Of a stretch of 64,000 nucleotides of DNA, positions 16,093 through 24,531 are shown in pieces (within the stretch, counting starts at the first letter, position 1; each line of letters starts with the position of its first letter). The notes below the pieces were generated by a model. It did not search any database, was not told the DNA's origin, and saw only the letters and a program-made list of their open reading frames with translations. This DNA comes from Planotetraspora mira. Lineage in GTDB: Bacteria > Actinomycetota > Actinomycetes > Streptosporangiales > Streptosporangiaceae. The stretch lies in the NCBI RefSeq assembly GCF_016863275.1, contig NZ_BOOO01000016.1:279411-343410 (forward strand), in the 5' to 3' direction. The translations under genes and the position numbers were made by a program.

Positions 16093-17154
16093 ATGATTGA
16101 AGCCGTGAGCGACTCCTCCCGATCCCGCAAGCGCATGACTGGCGCGGAACGGCGCGAGCAGCTGATCCAGATCGGCCGGACCCTGTTCGCCGAGAAGGGC
16201 TTCGACGGCACCTCCGTCGAAGAGATCGCGGCGACCGCCAAGGTCTCCAAGCCCGTGGTCTACGAGCACTTCGGCGGCAAGGAGGGCATCTACGCGGTCG
16301 TCATCGACCGCGAGATGCAGCGACTGCTGAGCCTCGTCTCGCAGGCCCTGGTGGCGTCGCACGCGCGGGTGAAGCTGGAACGTGCCGCGCTCGCCCTCCT
16401 CCAGTACATCGAGGAGAGCAGCGAGGGCTTCCAGATCCTGGTCCGCGACTCCCACGCCGCCTCCGGCACGGGCACGTTCGCGAGCCTGATCAGCGACATA
16501 GCCGGTCAGGTGGAAGACGTGCTCGCCGACGAGTTCAGGGAACGGGGCTACGACCCGAACCTCGCGCCGATGTACGCCCAGATGCTGGTGGGGATGACCG
16601 CGCTGACCGGGCAGTGGTGGCTCGAGGAGCGCCGGCCCCGCCGCGAGGAGGTCGCCGCCCACCTGGTCAACCTCTCCTGGAACGGTCTCACGGGTCTCGA
16701 CCCGAATCCCGGCCTCACGGCCGCGTCCCGCGGTCTGGTGCTGACGCCCACGACGGAGCCCCGTACGGCGCCCCGGCCGAACGAGCGCGAGCTCAAAGAG
16801 CAGGAGAAGGCCCGGCGCGAGCACGAGAAGCTGCGCGAGCGGGAGCTCAAGGAACAGGAGAAGGCCCGCGAGCGCGAGCTCAAGGAGCTCGAACGAGCCC
16901 GGGAACGCGAGCTCAAGGAGCAGGAGAAGGTCCGGCGCGAGCAGGAGAAGGCCCGCGAGCGGGAGCTCAAGGAACAGGAGAAGGCCCGGGAACGGGAGCT
17001 CAAGGAGCTCGAGCGAGCCCGCGAGCGCGAGCAGAGGGAACGGGACAGGCAGCGGGAACGCGAAGAGCGGGAAGAGCAGCGGTCGCAGGAGGCCAGGGCA
17101 CGGGCGAAAGCGGCCGAGGACCCGGCGGACACCGAAGCCGACAGGGTGCCCTGA
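16093..17154 (+). CDS. TetR family regulator with long charged helical tail
   Basis: 353 residues from the ATG at 16093; in-frame codons further up cross a terminator and read poorly. The TetR helix-turn-helix lies near 17-63 (RREQLIQIGRTLFAEKGFDG, then TSVEEIAATAKVSKPVVYEH). A ligand domain of about 160 residues includes GQWWLEERRPRREEVAAHL. From residue 230 the protein is almost only Glu, Arg, Lys, Leu and Gln in 11-residue repeats of the type RERELKEQEKA, about 105 residues long, before a short acidic end. TetR regulators are normally ~200 residues. The tail looks like an ER/K single alpha-helix. It probably controls the adjacent desaturase. Confidence 0.85.
   Translation: MIEAVSDSSRSRKRMTGAERREQLIQIGRTLFAEKGFDGTSVEEIAATAKVSKPVVYEHFGGKEGIYAVVIDREMQRLLSLVSQALVASHARVKLERAALALLQYIEESSEGFQILVRDSHAASGTGTFASLISDIAGQVEDVLADEFRERGYDPNLAPMYAQMLVGMTALTGQWWLEERRPRREEVAAHLVNLSWNGLTGLDPNPGLTAASRGLVLTPTTEPRTAPRPNERELKEQEKARREHEKLRERELKEQEKARERELKELERARERELKEQEKVRREQEKARERELKEQEKARERELKELERAREREQRERDRQREREEREEQRSQEARARAKAAEDPADTEADRVP
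16834..17019 (+). repeat. 33-bp tandem coding repeats in the TetR tail
   Basis: Five 33-bp units (16834, 16867, 16900, 16954, 16987) with one 21-bp partial unit at 16933 encode alternating RERELKEQEKA and RERELKELERA. Units 1 and 4 are near identical in DNA, as are 2 and 5, showing recent block duplication of a two- to three-unit segment. Confidence 0.85.
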
Positions 17155-17161
17155 CGGTTTC

Positions 17162-17194
17162 GTTGCGTCGTAGTTAACGTACCGTTCAACGAAT
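17162..17194 (+). promoter_or_regulatory. PHO-box-like 11-bp direct repeats upstream of ppk
   Basis: Three consecutive 11-bp units each begin with GTT: GTTGCGTCGTA (17162), GTTAACGTACC (17173) and GTTCAACGAAT (17184). Actinomycete PhoP binds 11-bp direct repeats with GTTCA-type starts. The spacing is exact; the match in the last positions is loose. The ppk ATG is at 17213, and ppk is a known Pho-regulon member in Streptomyces. Confidence 0.55.
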
Positions 17195-17212
17195 TAGGGC
17201 ATATTTTGTCAT

Positions 17213-19315
17213 ATGTCCGCCGAATTCGCTTCCGTGCCCGAACCCGAGGATGCCACCCTGCCCGAAGACGCACCGCTGCCCCAGGATCGGTTCCTCAACC
17301 GAGAGGAGAGTTGGCTCCAGTTCAACGAACGTGTGCTGGAGTTGGCGGAGGACCCGTCTGTCCCCCTGCTCGAACGCGTCAGATTCCTGGCGATCTTCGC
17401 GAGCAACCTGGACGAGTTCTTCCGCGTCCGGGTGGCCGGCCTCAAGCGCCGGATGGCGACCGGCCTGCTCCTGCGGACAAAGAGCGGCCTGAAGCCCAGC
17501 GAGGAGTTGGCGCGGATCGCGGCCATCGCCGACGACCTCGCCCGCCGGCACGCCGGAGACTTCCACGACGTCGTGCTGCCCCAGCTTGCCGCGGAGGGGA
17601 TCGAGATCGTCCGCTGGGACGACCTCGGCCGGGACGAGCGGACGGCGCTGCGGAAGCTGTTCCAGGAGCGGATCCGGCCCGTGCTCACCCCGCTCGCGGT
17701 GGACCCCGCACACCCCTTCCCCTACATTTCCGGTCTTTCCCTCAACCTCGCCGTGACCGTCCGTAACCCGATCAGCGGGAACACGGTCTTCGCCCGAGTG
17801 AAGGTGCCGTCGCAGCTGCCGAGGTTCGTCACCGCGTCGCAGAACCGGTTCGTCCCGATGGAGGACGTCATCGCCGCCCATCTGGGCGAGCTCTTCAAGG
17901 GCATGGAGATCGTCGAGCACCACGCCTTCCGGGTGACCAGGAACGAGGACCTCGAGGTCGACGAGGACGTCACGGAGAACCTGATGCAGGCGCTGGAGCG
18001 TGAGCTCCGGCACCGGCGGTTCGGACCGCCGGTCCGCCTGGAGGTCGAGGACACCATCACCCCCGAGGTGCTGGACCTGCTCGTCGACGAACTGCGGGTG
18101 GCCGACCACGAGATTTACCGGCTCCCCGGCCCACTGGACCTGACCGGCCTGCACGCCATCGCCGACCTCGACCGGAGCGAGCTGAAGTTCAACCGGTTCG
18201 TGCCGGCGGAGGCCGTGAGCGCCGAGGACGGCCTGTTCGCCACGCTGCGGGAGCGGGACATCCTGCTGCACCACCCGTACGACTCGTTCGCCACGAGCGT
18301 CCAGCGGTTCGTGGAGGAGGCGGCGGCTGACCCGGACGTGCTGGCGATCAAGCAGACGCTCTACCGGACCAGCGGCGACTCCCCCATCGTGGACGCCCTG
18401 ATCGACGCCGCCGAGGCCGGCAAGCAGGTCGTCGTCGTCGTGGAGATCAAGGCCAGGTTCGACGAGCACGCGAACATCTCCTGGGCGCGGAAGCTGGAGA
18501 AGGCGGGCTGCCACGTCGTCTACGGCGTGCTCGGCCTGAAGACGCACTCCAAGCTGGCCCTGGTGGTCCGGCAGGAGGCGAACGGCGAACTGCGGCGCTA
18601 CTGCCACATCGGCACCGGGAACTACAACCCGAAGACGGCCAGGCAGTACGAGGACTTCGGGCTGCTGACGGCCGACCCCCAGGTGGGTGAGGACGTCACG
18701 GATCTGTTCATCCACCTCACCGGCTATTCGATCCAGGAGGACTACCGCAGGCTGCTCGTCGCGCCCGACTCGCTCAGGCAGGGCCTGCTGTCCAGGATCG
18801 AAGGCGAGGTCGAGCACCACAAGAACGGCCGTCCGGCGCGGATCCGCATCAAGACGAACTCGATGGTCGACGAGCCGCTCATCGACGCGCTCTACCGGGC
18901 GTCGCGGGCCGGCGTGCCGGTGGATCTCTGGGTCAGGGGAATCTGCACGCTCAGGCCGGATATCCCCGGATTATCGGAGACGATCCGGGTCAGAAGCATC
19001 CTGGGCCGCTTCCTCGAGCACTCGAGGGTGTACGAGTTCGGCGAGGGCGACCGGTCGGAGATATGGATCGGCAGCGCCGACCTCATGCGCCGCAACCTGG
19101 ACCGGCGCGTCGAGGCTCTGGTGAGGGTGACCAGCGGCCAGCAGCGTGAGTACCTGTCCGACCTCCTCGATCTCGCCATGAGCGACACCACGACGGCGTG
19201 GACGCTGAACTCCGACGGGAAATGGCTGCGTCACCGCGGCGAGATCGATCTGCAGCACCACCTGATCGCGCGCAGGCGCTGGCGAGCCGTGGACGACACG
19301 ACCAGCCTGGACTGA
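17213..19315 (+). CDS. ppk: Polyphosphate kinase 1
   Basis: 700 residues. N-terminal [19 protein letters not shown] starts the PPK1 N domain, and [17 protein letters not shown] follows. [18 protein letters not shown] carries the autophosphorylated His, and [19 protein letters not shown] the second conserved block. It reversibly polymerises the ATP gamma-phosphate into polyphosphate. PHO-box-like repeats precede it. A Nudix/SixA gene follows within 10 bp, and a CHAD polyphosphate-binding protein gene faces them, giving a compact polyphosphate group. Length is normal for the family. Confidence 0.96.
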   Translation: MSAEFASVPEPEDATLPEDAPLPQDRFLNREESWLQFNERVLELAEDPSVPLLERVRFLAIFASNLDEFFRVRVAGLKRRMATGLLLRTKSGLKPSEELARIAAIADDLARRHAGDFHDVVLPQLAAEGIEIVRWDDLGRDERTALRKLFQERIRPVLTPLAVDPAHPFPYISGLSLNLAVTVRNPISGNTVFARVKVPSQLPRFVTASQNRFVPMEDVIAAHLGELFKGMEIVEHHAFRVTRNEDLEVDEDVTENLMQALERELRHRRFGPPVRLEVEDTITPEVLDLLVDELRVADHEIYRLPGPLDLTGLHAIADLDRSELKFNRFVPAEAVSAEDGLFATLRERDILLHHPYDSFATSVQRFVEEAAADPDVLAIKQTLYRTSGDSPIVDALIDAAEAGKQVVVVVEIKARFDEHANISWARKLEKAGCHVVYGVLGLKTHSKLALVVRQEANGELRRYCHIGTGNYNPKTARQYEDFGLLTADPQVGEDVTDLFIHLTGYSIQEDYRRLLVAPDSLRQGLLSRIEGEVEHHKNGRPARIRIKTNSMVDEPLIDALYRASRAGVPVDLWVRGICTLRPDIPGLSETIRVRSILGRFLEHSRVYEFGEGDRSEIWIGSADLMRRNLDRRVEALVRVTSGQQREYLSDLLDLAMSDTTTAWTLNSDGKWLRHRGEIDLQHHLIARRRWRAVDDTTSLD

Positions 19316-19324
19316 GGGATGCTC

Positions 19325-20224
19325 ATGTTCGAACCCGAGGTTCGATCCACCGGCATGACCGACATGATCCGCGCGGCCGGAGCCGTCGTGTGGCGTGGTG
19401 ACGAGACCGACCCCGAGGTCGCCCTCGTCCACCGGCCGAAGTACGACGACTGGAGCTTTCCCAAGGGGAAGCTCAAGCCCGGCGAGCACATGATCGCCGC
19501 GGCCCTCCGCGAAGTGCGGGAGGAGACCGGCCTGGACGTGGTGTTCGGCCGGTCCCTGCCCCCGAGCCACTACCTCAAGGACGGCCGCCTCAAGCGGGTG
19601 GACTACTGGGCGGCGCGGGCCTCCGGCCCCGGCGGTGAGATCATCACGGTCGACGAGGTGGACGAGGTCGTCTGGCTTCCACTGAACGAGGCCAGACGCC
19701 GGCTGACCTACGAGTGGGACGCGGGCCTGCTCAGGGCGCTGACCGCTCTGCCGCTCGCGACCGTGCCCCTGATCTTCGTACGGCACGGCCTGGCCGGGTC
19801 CCGCCAGGAGTGGAAGGGCGACGACGATCTCCGCCCGCTCGACGAGTTCGGGTGGGCGCAGTCGGCGGCCTTCACGGCGGTGCTCGACGCCTACCGCCCG
19901 GCGACTCTGGTGAGCTCCCCCAGCCTGCGCTGCGTCGAGATGCTGAAGCCGTACGCCGGCGGCCGGGGGATGCGCGTCCGCGAGGACAGGGCTCTGTCCG
20001 AGGACGGCTACGACTCGCACGCCGCCGAGCGGCTGGTGAGCGAGCTCATCGAGTCGGGCGAGCCGTCCGTGGTGTGCAGCCACGGCAAGGTGCTGCCGGA
20101 ACTGCTGGCGATGTCGGGTGAGAGCCGCCTGAACGACGCCGAGGGCCAACTCGGCAAGGGGGCCTTCGCCGTGCTGAACCGGGCGGCCGGGCGCCTCGTG
20201 AGCGTCGAGCGTTACATCACGTGA
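19325..20224 (+). CDS. Nudix hydrolase fused to SixA-type histidine phosphatase (MutT1-like)
   Basis: 299 residues from the ATG at 19325, spaced six bases from GAGGG; an ATG at 19319 is too close to it. The Nudix box GKLKPGEHMIAAALREVREETGL spans about 48-70 with all consensus Glu present. RHGLAGSRQEWKGDDD near 155 starts a phosphoglycerate-mutase-like domain with the catalytic RHG, and the late CSHGKVLPEL supplies the second His. This architecture matches mycobacterial MutT1, which acts on 8-oxo-(d)GTP and diadenosine polyphosphates. It is in an operon with ppk. Confidence 0.9.
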   Translation: MFEPEVRSTGMTDMIRAAGAVVWRGDETDPEVALVHRPKYDDWSFPKGKLKPGEHMIAAALREVREETGLDVVFGRSLPPSHYLKDGRLKRVDYWAARASGPGGEIITVDEVDEVVWLPLNEARRRLTYEWDAGLLRALTALPLATVPLIFVRHGLAGSRQEWKGDDDLRPLDEFGWAQSAAFTAVLDAYRPATLVSSPSLRCVEMLKPYAGGRGMRVREDRALSEDGYDSHAAERLVSELIESGEPSVVCSHGKVLPELLAMSGESRLNDAEGQLGKGAFAVLNRAAGRLVSVERYIT

Positions 20225-20288
20225 CCCTCAGGTGACCTGACCCTCGTCCTTGGTCAGGCGTCAGGTCACCTGCGGGCCGCAGGGTCAC
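20221..20288. terminator. Nested bidirectional hairpin between Nudix and CHAD genes
   Basis: Inner arms CAGGTGACCTGAC (20229-20241) and its exact complement at 20260-20272 form a 13-bp stem. Outer arms GTGACCCT (20221) and AGGGTCAC (20281) extend it. The structure uses the last bases of both convergent genes, so one element can end transcription from both sides. Confidence 0.8.
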
Positions 20289-21739
20289 CCGTTGACGTCC
20301 GCCCAGACGTTCGGGAACTCCTCGTGAGCCCGTTCGGCGGCCGCATGCTCCAGGCCGACCAGGACCCCGTAGGTGAAGGTGTCCTCGCCCGCGCCGCGGG
20401 CGGCCCCGGCCTCGTCGGCGAGCACCCCCTGGGCCACCACGCCGTCCTGGTGCCTGCCCAGCACCTCCTGCACGGTCTCGGCACGCTTGGCCAGCCCGGA
20501 CAGCCCGACCGCCTCCGCGGTGTAGCGGGCCCGCTTGGCGGCCTTGCGGACGTCGTGCATGGCGATCTCGCGCTGGTCGGGGTCCTCCATGGCCTGCGCG
20601 ACGTCGTAGGCGTCGCCGACCCGCTTCCACCCCTTGTCCGCGATCTTCTCCAGCACCTTGCCCGCGTCGCTGGCCGCGCGATCGGTCAGCGGAGGGCGGG
20701 CCACGAACTCCTCCAGGCTGTCGAGCAGCGCGAAGTAGCGCTCGCCACTCAGCGCCTCGCGGATCCGGCCGTAGGCCTCATGCTCCTTCGCCAGCAGGTC
20801 GTCGCCCAGCCGCCGCCGTACGGGCCCCACGACGAGCGAGGGGTCGAGGGCGTCGAGACGCCGGGCGAACCTGTCCCTGATGACCTCCAGATCGCGCGCC
20901 TCGCCCAGCACCTCACCGATCCACCTGAGCTCCTCCTGCAGCTCGGTGGTTTCACCGAGGATCGACTTGAATGCCTTGAACGCGCTCCGCAGCCGCCTGC
21001 TGGCGACTCTCGCCTGGTGGACGGCGTCCTCCTCGGCCCGCCGCACCCGAGGGTCCTGGGCGGTCAGCGCCTTGACGTGGCCTCTCAGGTAAGCGACGAC
21101 GACCTCGCCCGCGGACCCCGGGGCGAGCGCGGTCTCCGGCCGGGACGAGACGTCGCCGAGGAGGCGGGCCAGTTTGCTGCTCGCGTCCGCGGGGGTCGCC
21201 CCGGCCTTGAGAAGGCGTTTCCCGACGCGCCTGAGCACGTCGCGGTCGCCGTCCTTCAGCTCGGCCTCGACCTCGCGCCATCGGACGACGCGGGGCTCGT
21301 CACCGAGCACGGTGCCCTTGACGCGGTCGTCCGCGACCTCCACGAGCGCCTGACCTTCGGGGCCGATGAGCCGGGTGACGCCGCGCCGCGTCTCGAGCTG
21401 GGCGACGGGGGCGAGGTCCGCGCCCCTGGTGTAGGCGAGGACGAGCTCGGCGAGCTCCGGAGGCACGATCTTGGCGCTGCGCGTCAGCGGGAGAGTGATC
21501 TCCTGCCTGGCGCGCTTGGCCTTGGGCAGCTTGAGGTGCCAGCCCTCGTCGTCGCCGCCACGACGGCGGCGCAGGGTGATCCCGCGTGCGGCCAGCCGCA
21601 GGTCCGGGGTGTCGAAGTACAGCGCGACGAGCTTGTGGCTGAGAGGCTGGGCCACTTCGGCGCAACCCTTGACATCACTCAGGTCCGGCAGGCCGAACTC
21701 GGATGGCACGTCGAACTTGTCTTCGATCTCGATCGTCAT
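20285..21739 (-). CDS. CYTH and CHAD domain protein (polyphosphate-associated)
   Basis: 484 residues from the ATG at 21739 with GGGG five bases upstream. The N-terminal CYTH domain (about 1-195) opens with the IEIEDKF form of the ExExK motif and has RRRGGDDEGWHLKLP. The CHAD domain (about 215-480) carries conserved helices with paired His/Lys/Arg (DAVHQARVASRRLRSAFKAF and IAMHDVRKAAKRARYTAEA). CYTH enzymes hydrolyse triphosphates, and CHAD domains bind polyphosphate. Its place facing ppk and the Nudix/SixA gene supports a role in polyphosphate handling. Confidence 0.92.
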   Translation of the reverse strand: MTIEIEDKFDVPSEFGLPDLSDVKGCAEVAQPLSHKLVALYFDTPDLRLAARGITLRRRRGGDDEGWHLKLPKAKRARQEITLPLTRSAKIVPPELAELVLAYTRGADLAPVAQLETRRGVTRLIGPEGQALVEVADDRVKGTVLGDEPRVVRWREVEAELKDGDRDVLRRVGKRLLKAGATPADASSKLARLLGDVSSRPETALAPGSAGEVVVAYLRGHVKALTAQDPRVRRAEEDAVHQARVASRRLRSAFKAFKSILGETTELQEELRWIGEVLGEARDLEVIRDRFARRLDALDPSLVVGPVRRRLGDDLLAKEHEAYGRIREALSGERYFALLDSLEEFVARPPLTDRAASDAGKVLEKIADKGWKRVGDAYDVAQAMEDPDQREIAMHDVRKAAKRARYTAEAVGLSGLAKRAETVQEVLGRHQDGVVAQGVLADEAGAARGAGEDTFTYGVLVGLEHAAAERAHEEFPNVWADVNG

Positions 21740-21810
21740 GATCACCCCTAGCGTCGGAACCTTATTTGACGCGGTAATTCCACCCTAAATGGAATATATG
21801 CGGCCATCGG

Positions 21811-22569
21811 CTATTTATGGGCGACCACGAAGATTCTTCTGAAAGGGAACGCCGTGCCGTACGGCTCACGCGGGTAGGCCTCGCGGAGACGGCGGCCGCA
21901 CTCGGCGAGGAAGGCCTCCTGCTCCCCGGCGGACAGCCGGTCGAGGATCGGCCGCAGGGCCGTGCCCCTCACCCACGTGAGCGCCGCGTCCTCCCCCTGG
22001 AGCACGTGTACGTAGGTCGTCTCCCAGGCGTCGACCGCGCATCCAAGGGCGGCGAGCCTGCTCAGGTACTCGACCGGTTCCGCGACCGGCGCCCGCTGGG
22101 CCAGGTCGCCCAGCCGGTCCCGCCATTCCGTACGGCACAGCTCCCGGATGATCGAATGGCTCGGCGAGCCGAAGTTCCCGGGGACCTGGAAGGCCAGCCA
22201 GCCACCCTCGGCCAGGTCGCCGATCCAGCGTTCGAGCAGGTCGAGATGCCCGGGCACCCATTGCAGCACGGCGTTCGAGACGATCACATCGACGGGCCGG
22301 GCGGGTCGCCAGTCGCGGACGTCGGCGACCTCGAACGTCGGCCCCGCAGGGGCGTCCTCGATCATCGCGGGTGAGGAGTCCACCCCGTGCACCGCCGCCG
22401 CCGGCCAGCGCCGGCACAACGACGCGGTCAACTCGCCGCTGCCGCAGCCCAGATCGACCACGTATTCGGGCGTTTCGGCCCCCACGCGCGCGACCAGGTC
22501 GAAGAATGGCCTCGAACGCTCCCCGGCGTAGGCTCGGTAGATCGCCGGGTCCCAGATATCGTGATCCAT
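21811..22569 (-). CDS. tam: Trans-aconitate 2-methyltransferase
   Basis: 252 residues from the ATG at 22569, six bases after GGGGAGG; an ATG at 22575 abuts the ribosome site. The class I SAM-binding fold has VVDLGCGSGELTASL at about 38-52. WDPAIYRAYAGERSRPFFDL and VSNAVLQWVPGHLDLLERW match Tam. It methylates trans-aconitate, a spontaneous by-product that inhibits aconitase. It diverges from a MarR gene over an 86-bp spacer with two near-identical palindromes, the arrangement known for tam/tamR in Streptomyces. Confidence 0.93.
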   Translation of the reverse strand: MDHDIWDPAIYRAYAGERSRPFFDLVARVGAETPEYVVDLGCGSGELTASLCRRWPAAAVHGVDSSPAMIEDAPAGPTFEVADVRDWRPARPVDVIVSNAVLQWVPGHLDLLERWIGDLAEGGWLAFQVPGNFGSPSHSIIRELCRTEWRDRLGDLAQRAPVAEPVEYLSRLAALGCAVDAWETTYVHVLQGEDAALTWVRGTALRPILDRLSAGEQEAFLAECGRRLREAYPREPYGTAFPFRRIFVVAHK

Positions 22570-22587
22570 CAGCATCCTCCCCGATAC

Positions 22588-22643
22588 TTATCTTGACATC
22601 AAGATAATCGATATCGCGGAAGATATCTCGACGTCAAGAAAGC
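22588..22643. promoter_or_regulatory. Double TamR-type operator in the tam-tamR spacer
   Basis: TTATCTTGACATCAAGATAA (22588-22607) is a perfect 20-bp palindrome. A second site at 22624-22643 has TCTCGACGTCAAGA in place of TCTTGACATCAAGA. Two sites between divergent genes suit simultaneous control of tam and the regulator. Confidence 0.85.
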
Positions 22644-22655
22644 TAGACTCTGCGC

Positions 22656-23180
22656 ATGACCTTCTCGAGGCCCGTCGAGGACGAGGTGGACCGTCTGGTC
22701 GCCGCCTGGCAGCAGGAGCGGCCCGACCTGGACGTCGCGCCGCTGGAGGTGCTGAGCCGGGTCTCACGGCTGAGCAGGCATCTTGAGCGCGAACGACGTG
22801 CCGCCTTCTCCGAACACGGCGTCGAGTCGTGGGAGTTCGACGTGCTGACCGCGCTTCGCCGGTCAGGCGAGCCGTACGAACTGAGCCCCGGCGCGCTGCT
22901 GCGGGCCACGCTGGTCACCTCCGGCACGATGACCAACCGGATCGACCGGCTCGCGGCCTCCGGCCTCGTGGTCCGGCGCCCCGACCCCGAGGACCGGCGC
23001 GGCGTGCTGGTGCGTCTCACCCCCGCCGGACTTGAGCGGGTGGACGCCGCCTTCGCCGACCTGCTCCGCCGCGAGCGGGAGCTCCTGGCCGGGCTGGACG
23101 AGGACGAGCGGCAGGTGCTCGCCGGACTGCTGCGGACGCTGCTCGTGCCGTTCGACGCCTCCGCGGAAGCCGCGCACTAG
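22656..23180 (+). CDS. tamR: MarR family regulator of the TamR/HucR type
   Basis: 174 residues, with the N-terminal helix extension (PVEDEVDRLVAAWQQERPDL) that distinguishes the UrtR/HucR/TamR branch from classic MarR. The winged helix includes LLRATLVTSGTMTNRIDRLA and the wing RRPDPEDRRGVLVRLT. In Streptomyces coelicolor TamR represses tam and responds to citrate, isocitrate and aconitates. The divergent tam gene and paired palindromes support the same role here. The 275 bp after its stop hold no recognisable feature. Confidence 0.88.
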   Translation: MTFSRPVEDEVDRLVAAWQQERPDLDVAPLEVLSRVSRLSRHLERERRAAFSEHGVESWEFDVLTALRRSGEPYELSPGALLRATLVTSGTMTNRIDRLAASGLVVRRPDPEDRRGVLVRLTPAGLERVDAAFADLLRRERELLAGLDEDERQVLAGLLRTLLVPFDASAEAAH

Positions 23181-23455
23181 CTTTTCGTTTCCTCTCGTCT
23201 CCTCTCGCGATGACCTTAAGGTTGCGGCCTCCCCGCGGCCGGAACTGAGTGCCGCACTAAGCGAGCGACTTATCGCCGTTTTTTCTGAAATGCGCAAGAC
23301 CTCATTGACGGATTCGCGCTGTGATTGATGACACATTGGTGTCAAGCGGTCGGCAATCTATAAAGGTTGAAATGCCACGCATATCCCCCCGGATGTGAGC
23401 AAAGAGGCTCGCGCTCTGTGCCCATTCGGTGCCGACCACTGAGGGGTTCCCGCGC

Positions 23456-24244
23456 ATGCTTCCTCGTTTCGCCGTGTTATCGACGGCTGCCATCATCGGC
23501 CTCGCCCCGCTCGTCACCCCTGTCCACGCCACGGCGCACAGGCCGTCGTGTGGGCGCGCCGGGACCGACGCGGCCGTCCGGTCCCCCGTGGAGATCGACC
23601 GCTCGGCCGCCTGCCGGCGCGCCGTTCCCGGCCTCGTCATCCACTATCCGCGCAACGTGGACGGGGAGATCCTCTTTCAGGACAGGGCTCCCATCGGAGG
23701 CCGGCCGAGCGAGCACGACGACATCAGGTTCGTCGTCGATGACAAGCGCGCCCGGCCGTACATCACTCTCGGCGGCGAGCGGTACGACCTGAGCAACGTG
23801 CACTTTCACGGCCATGCGGAGCACAAATTCGCCGGTGAGCCGTTCGCCCCCGTAGAGGCGCACCTCGTCCACGAGAAGACCTCGGGCGAGAGGGGTTATG
23901 CCGTCCTCTCCGTCCTGCTCGACCAGAGAAAGGACGGTCGGCCCTCCGAACACGACCGTCTCCTCACGTCACCTCCGGCATTGGGGGTGTCCAGAAAAGT
24001 CCAGAACATTCACCTTTGGGACTTACTGCCCACCGGACGCACGACCTTTCGCTACACGGGGTCGCTCACCACCCCCGACGAGGAGGGGACCTACTTCCAA
24101 CCCGTGAACTGGGTCGTGTTCGGCCAGCGGGCGAAGGCGGGCCGAGAGGGCATCCGGACGTTCAGGTCGTTGTGGCCGACCGGCGAAGGCAACTCACGGC
24201 AGCTCCAGTCCAACACCCCACCCCCCAACATCTCCACCCACTAA
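23456..24244 (+). CDS. Exported alpha-class carbonic anhydrase
   Basis: 262 residues from the ATG at 23456 (GAGGGG upstream). A signal peptide of about 25 residues precedes HRPSCGRAG. Alpha-carbonic anhydrase blocks follow: RSPVEIDRS near 45, VHFHGHAEHKFAGEPF with the first two zinc His (HFH) near 117, EAHLVHEK with the third, and the late FRYTGSLTTPDEEGTYFQPV loop. It interconverts CO2 and bicarbonate outside the membrane. Two Cys (C29 and C50 approximately) may form the usual disulphide. A 53-bp repeat array begins 13 bp after the stop. Confidence 0.88.
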   Translation: MLPRFAVLSTAAIIGLAPLVTPVHATAHRPSCGRAGTDAAVRSPVEIDRSAACRRAVPGLVIHYPRNVDGEILFQDRAPIGGRPSEHDDIRFVVDDKRARPYITLGGERYDLSNVHFHGHAEHKFAGEPFAPVEAHLVHEKTSGERGYAVLSVLLDQRKDGRPSEHDRLLTSPPALGVSRKVQNIHLWDLLPTGRTTFRYTGSLTTPDEEGTYFQPVNWVVFGQRAKAGREGIRTFRSLWPTGEGNSRQLQSNTPPPNISTH

Positions 24245-24257
24245 CCCCCTCGTGGGC

Positions 24258-24501
24258 GTGATCATGCACAGGTTCGTGATCAAGCCCCATGACCAGGCGT
24301 TTCCTCCGCCGTGATCATGCACAGGTTCGTGATCACATCGCATGAGCTGGGGCGATGCCATCCGTGATCATGCACTCGGCCATTGCCAGATCACGAACCG
24401 CGTTTCCGCTGGTCGCGGCATAGATACACGAAGATGTGCATGATCACGAACTGAATGTGCGCAGGTCAGGCATGCTTCTTCCGAACCTGTGCATGATCAC
24501 G
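24258..24501. repeat. 53-bp-period repeat array A, two opposed halves
   Basis: The 19-bp core GTGATCATGCACAGGTTCG occurs at 24258 and 24312, with a variant at 24364. Its reverse complement occurs at 24482-24500 and, varied, at 24429-24447. Spacings are 54, 52 and (inverted half) 53 bp. The 24380-24501 part is ungapped and about 105 of 122 positions identical to 35660-35781 in array B. The copies at 24258 and 24312 are perfect complements of the one at 24482, so the array can fold into a long hairpin. It fills the gap between the convergent carbonic anhydrase and ABC-F genes. No ORF or cas gene is associated. Confidence 0.93.
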
Positions 24502-24531
24502 CGCGGTGGGGTGGGGTGGGATGGGGTGGGG

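Noticed and set aside
14577..16250. Long open frame on the minus strand opposite the desaturase gene
   Set aside because: It is antisense to a gene with all three histidine boxes and covers its terminator; the open frame is a by-product of high GC.
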